Assembly: GCA_040386355.1 (NCBI GenBank)
Contig: JAZKFP010000077.1
Coordinates: 1 to 6,027, forward strand
Direction of reading: 5' to 3'
Origin: JAZKFP01 sp040386355
Lineage (GTDB): Bacteria > Pseudomonadota > Gammaproteobacteria > Pseudomonadales > UBA6940
DNA length: 6,027 nucleotides
Shown here in pieces: positions 4,743-6,027 of this stretch (its first letter is position 1; each line of letters opens with the position of its first letter). Made by a program: the position numbers and the translations under genes. The notes under the pieces are model-generated. The model was not told the origin of the DNA. It was given only the letters and a program-made list of their open reading frames with translations, and searched no databases.

Positions 4743-5921
4743 TTATCGCACTAATACTTTCATAGCTTCTTCTAAGCCATCCATATTAAGTGAATACATT
4801 CGGTCTACAAATATTTTTTGAATTGCTTGCGTAGTGTAAGTAAATTCCCAGACTTGTTTCTGTTCAGGATTTAGCCAAACACTTTTTTTCCAATGAGTTT
4901 GAATATTTTCTAAAGTTATACGTCCCGGCTGAGCATTCCAGCCTTCAACATTGCCGCCTGGAACATCGAGTTCATACGGAGCCATAGCAGCATCGCCGAC
5001 AATAATGACACGGTAATCGCCAGAATACGTTCGGATGATTTCATCAAGCTGAATACTTTCTTGTTGACGCCGTAAATTATTTTTCCATACCACGTCATAA
5101 ATACAATTGTGAAAATAGAAAAATTCTAATTGTTTAAATTCACTTTTAGCAGCGGAAAACAGCATTTCACATTGTTGGATGTGTGCATCCATCGAACCAC
5201 CAACATCAAAAAACATTAAAAGTTTAATCGTGTTTTTACGTTGTGGACGCCATTGCATATCCAACCAACCACCTTGGCGTGCGGTTGAACGAATAGTTTC
5301 GTCAATGTCTAGTTGATCAGGACGCCCAGTGCGTGCAAATTTTCGTAATCGTCGTAACGCAACTTTCATGTTGCGTGTACCTAATTCTTGTTCTCCATCC
5401 AAATCACGATACTGACGTTTTTCCCAGACTTTTGCAGCGCGCTTATGTTGAGATTCGCCCCCAACGCGAATGCCTTGCGGATTATATCCGTGGGCACCAA
5501 ATGCAGAAGTACCACCAGTACCAATCCATTTATTTCCACCTTGATGCCGTTCTTTTTGTTCACGTAGTCGTTCTTCAAACGCTTTCAATAAATCACTTAA
5601 GCTTTCAAATTTTTTAATTTCTGCTTTTTCTTCGTCCGATAAATCACGCTCAATAATTTTTCGAATCCACTCTTCGGGAATATCAGCACTTAAACTATTT
5701 AAAGGCAATAATTCTAGACCTTGTTGAAATGCAGAAAAGGCTTTATCAAATGCATCAAAATATTGTTCGTCTTTAACTAGACACAATCGAGACAGTCGAT
5801 AAAAATCTTCCATATCAGCAAATATTAATCGTGCTTTTAAAGCTCGAATTAAATCCATCAGCTCGTTTAAACTGACAGGAACTTTGAAATGTTTTAGCGT
5901 TAAAAAAAATTCAATCAGCAT
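4743..5921 (-). CDS. CoxE-like VWA-domain protein
   Basis: This 392-residue cytosolic protein belongs to the CoxE-like von Willebrand factor A group, which usually works with a MoxR-type AAA+ ATPase as a chaperone or metal-insertion pair. Residues 1-125 are helical and begin with the family-like MLIEFFLTLKHFKVPVSLNE. A charged, Lys/Glu-rich linker leads to the Gly-rich block GTGGTSAFGAHGYNP (about 134-148). The VWA domain starts near residue 232 with the metal-site motif FFDVGGSMDAH (Asp239, Ser243) and continues through YFHNCIYDVVW and VGDAAMAPYEL. It ends with the conserved-looking MYSLNMDGLEEAMKVL. Length looks complete. An in-frame ATG at 5939 adds MPAGIV and has AAGGG nearby; I prefer 5921 because it matches the family N-terminus as I recall it. 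No ATPase gene is visible; it could lie beyond the right edge. Confidence 0.9.
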   Translation of the reverse strand: MLIEFFLTLKHFKVPVSLNELMDLIRALKARLIFADMEDFYRLSRLCLVKDEQYFDAFDKAFSAFQQGLELLPLNSLSADIPEEWIRKIIERDLSDEEKAEIKKFESLSDLLKAFEERLREQKERHQGGNKWIGTGGTSAFGAHGYNPQGIRVGGESQHKRAAKVWEKRQYRDLDGEQELGTRNMKVALRRLRKFARTGRPDQLDIDETIRSTARQGGWLDMQWRPQRKNTIKLLMFFDVGGSMDAHIQQCEMLFSAAKSEFKQLEFFYFHNCIYDVVWKNNLRRQQESIQLDEIIRTYSGDYRVIIVGDAAMAPYELDVPGGNVEGWNAQPGRITLENIQTHWKKSVWLNPEQKQVWEFTYTTQAIQKIFVDRMYSLNMDGLEEAMKVLVR

Positions 5922-5955
5922 AACGATTCCCGCAGGCATTATTGCCCTTCGGCGT

Positions 5956-6027
5956 CATTCCCGCGAAGGCGGGAATCTAGGTAAGATGAAATCTCAAAGA
6001 GCCCGTCACCTGGATTCCCGCCTTCGC
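5956..6027. repeat. Pair of oppositely oriented CCCGC-GAAG-GCGGG repeats, cut by the window edge
   Basis: ATTCCCGCGAAGGCGGGAAT (5957-5976, then CTAGG) is a hairpin with an 8-bp stem and GAAG loop. CCTGGATTCCCGCCTTCGC (6009-6027) is the same motif inverted and unfinished at the edge. Motifs of this type are common dispersed repeats in many proteobacteria. The pair sits immediately upstream of the VWA gene, so that gene's promoter must lie inside it, beyond it, or in an upstream gene. Confidence 0.7.

Noticed and set aside
4453..4765. Overlapping frames of 70-80 codons on both strands
   Set aside because: They coincide with repeat element C, have low-quality composition and arise from its inverted-repeat structure.
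4916..5617. Frames of 60-94 codons on both strands inside the VWA gene
   Set aside because: They are alternative-frame shadows of a well-supported coding region.

Overview
The window is AT-rich bacterial DNA with ordinary gammaproteobacterial gene style (ATG starts, AGGA/AAGGAG-type ribosome binding sites). It carries four protein genes separated by long spacers packed with short inverted-repeat elements. Sparse coding, many small non-autonomous repeats and an unrecognised Ser-rich orphan protein would fit a host-associated gammaproteobacterium of the Legionellales/Coxiella kind. That placement is an impression; no marker gene in the window proves it.

Layout, left to right. 1-457 has no gene. 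It holds repeat element A (33-245), a single GGCGAAA/TTTCGCC hairpin (274-293) and a perfect 38-bp palindrome (395-432). A minus-strand gene (458-1750) encodes an uncharacterised soluble helical protein, perhaps with an alpha/alpha-toroid fold. The 850-bp spacer 1751-2600 holds inverted-repeat element D (1995-2144) and element B (2212-2390), whose right end runs into a further terminal repeat pointing the other way. A plus-strand gene (2601-3572) encodes a monoacylglycerol-lipase/lysophospholipase-type alpha/beta hydrolase with a complete catalytic triad. It converges on a minus-strand orphan gene (3634-4362), with a hairpin terminator between them. 4363-4742 holds that gene's leader and element C (4476-4738), which ends four bases from the stop codon of a minus-strand CoxE-like VWA-domain gene (4743-5921). 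The window ends in a pair of oppositely oriented CCCGC-GAAG-GCGGG repeats.

The four genes do not form an obvious pathway or operon. Each appears to be its own transcription unit, or in the VWA case the tail of a unit starting beyond the right edge. The strongest unexplained signal is the A/B/C repeat family: three copies in 6 kb with shared terminal inverted repeats and a conserved hairpin core. In one copy both arms carry the same extra internal sequence, so the arms appear to change together. I see no convincing new defence system, CRISPR array, rRNA or tRNA here.
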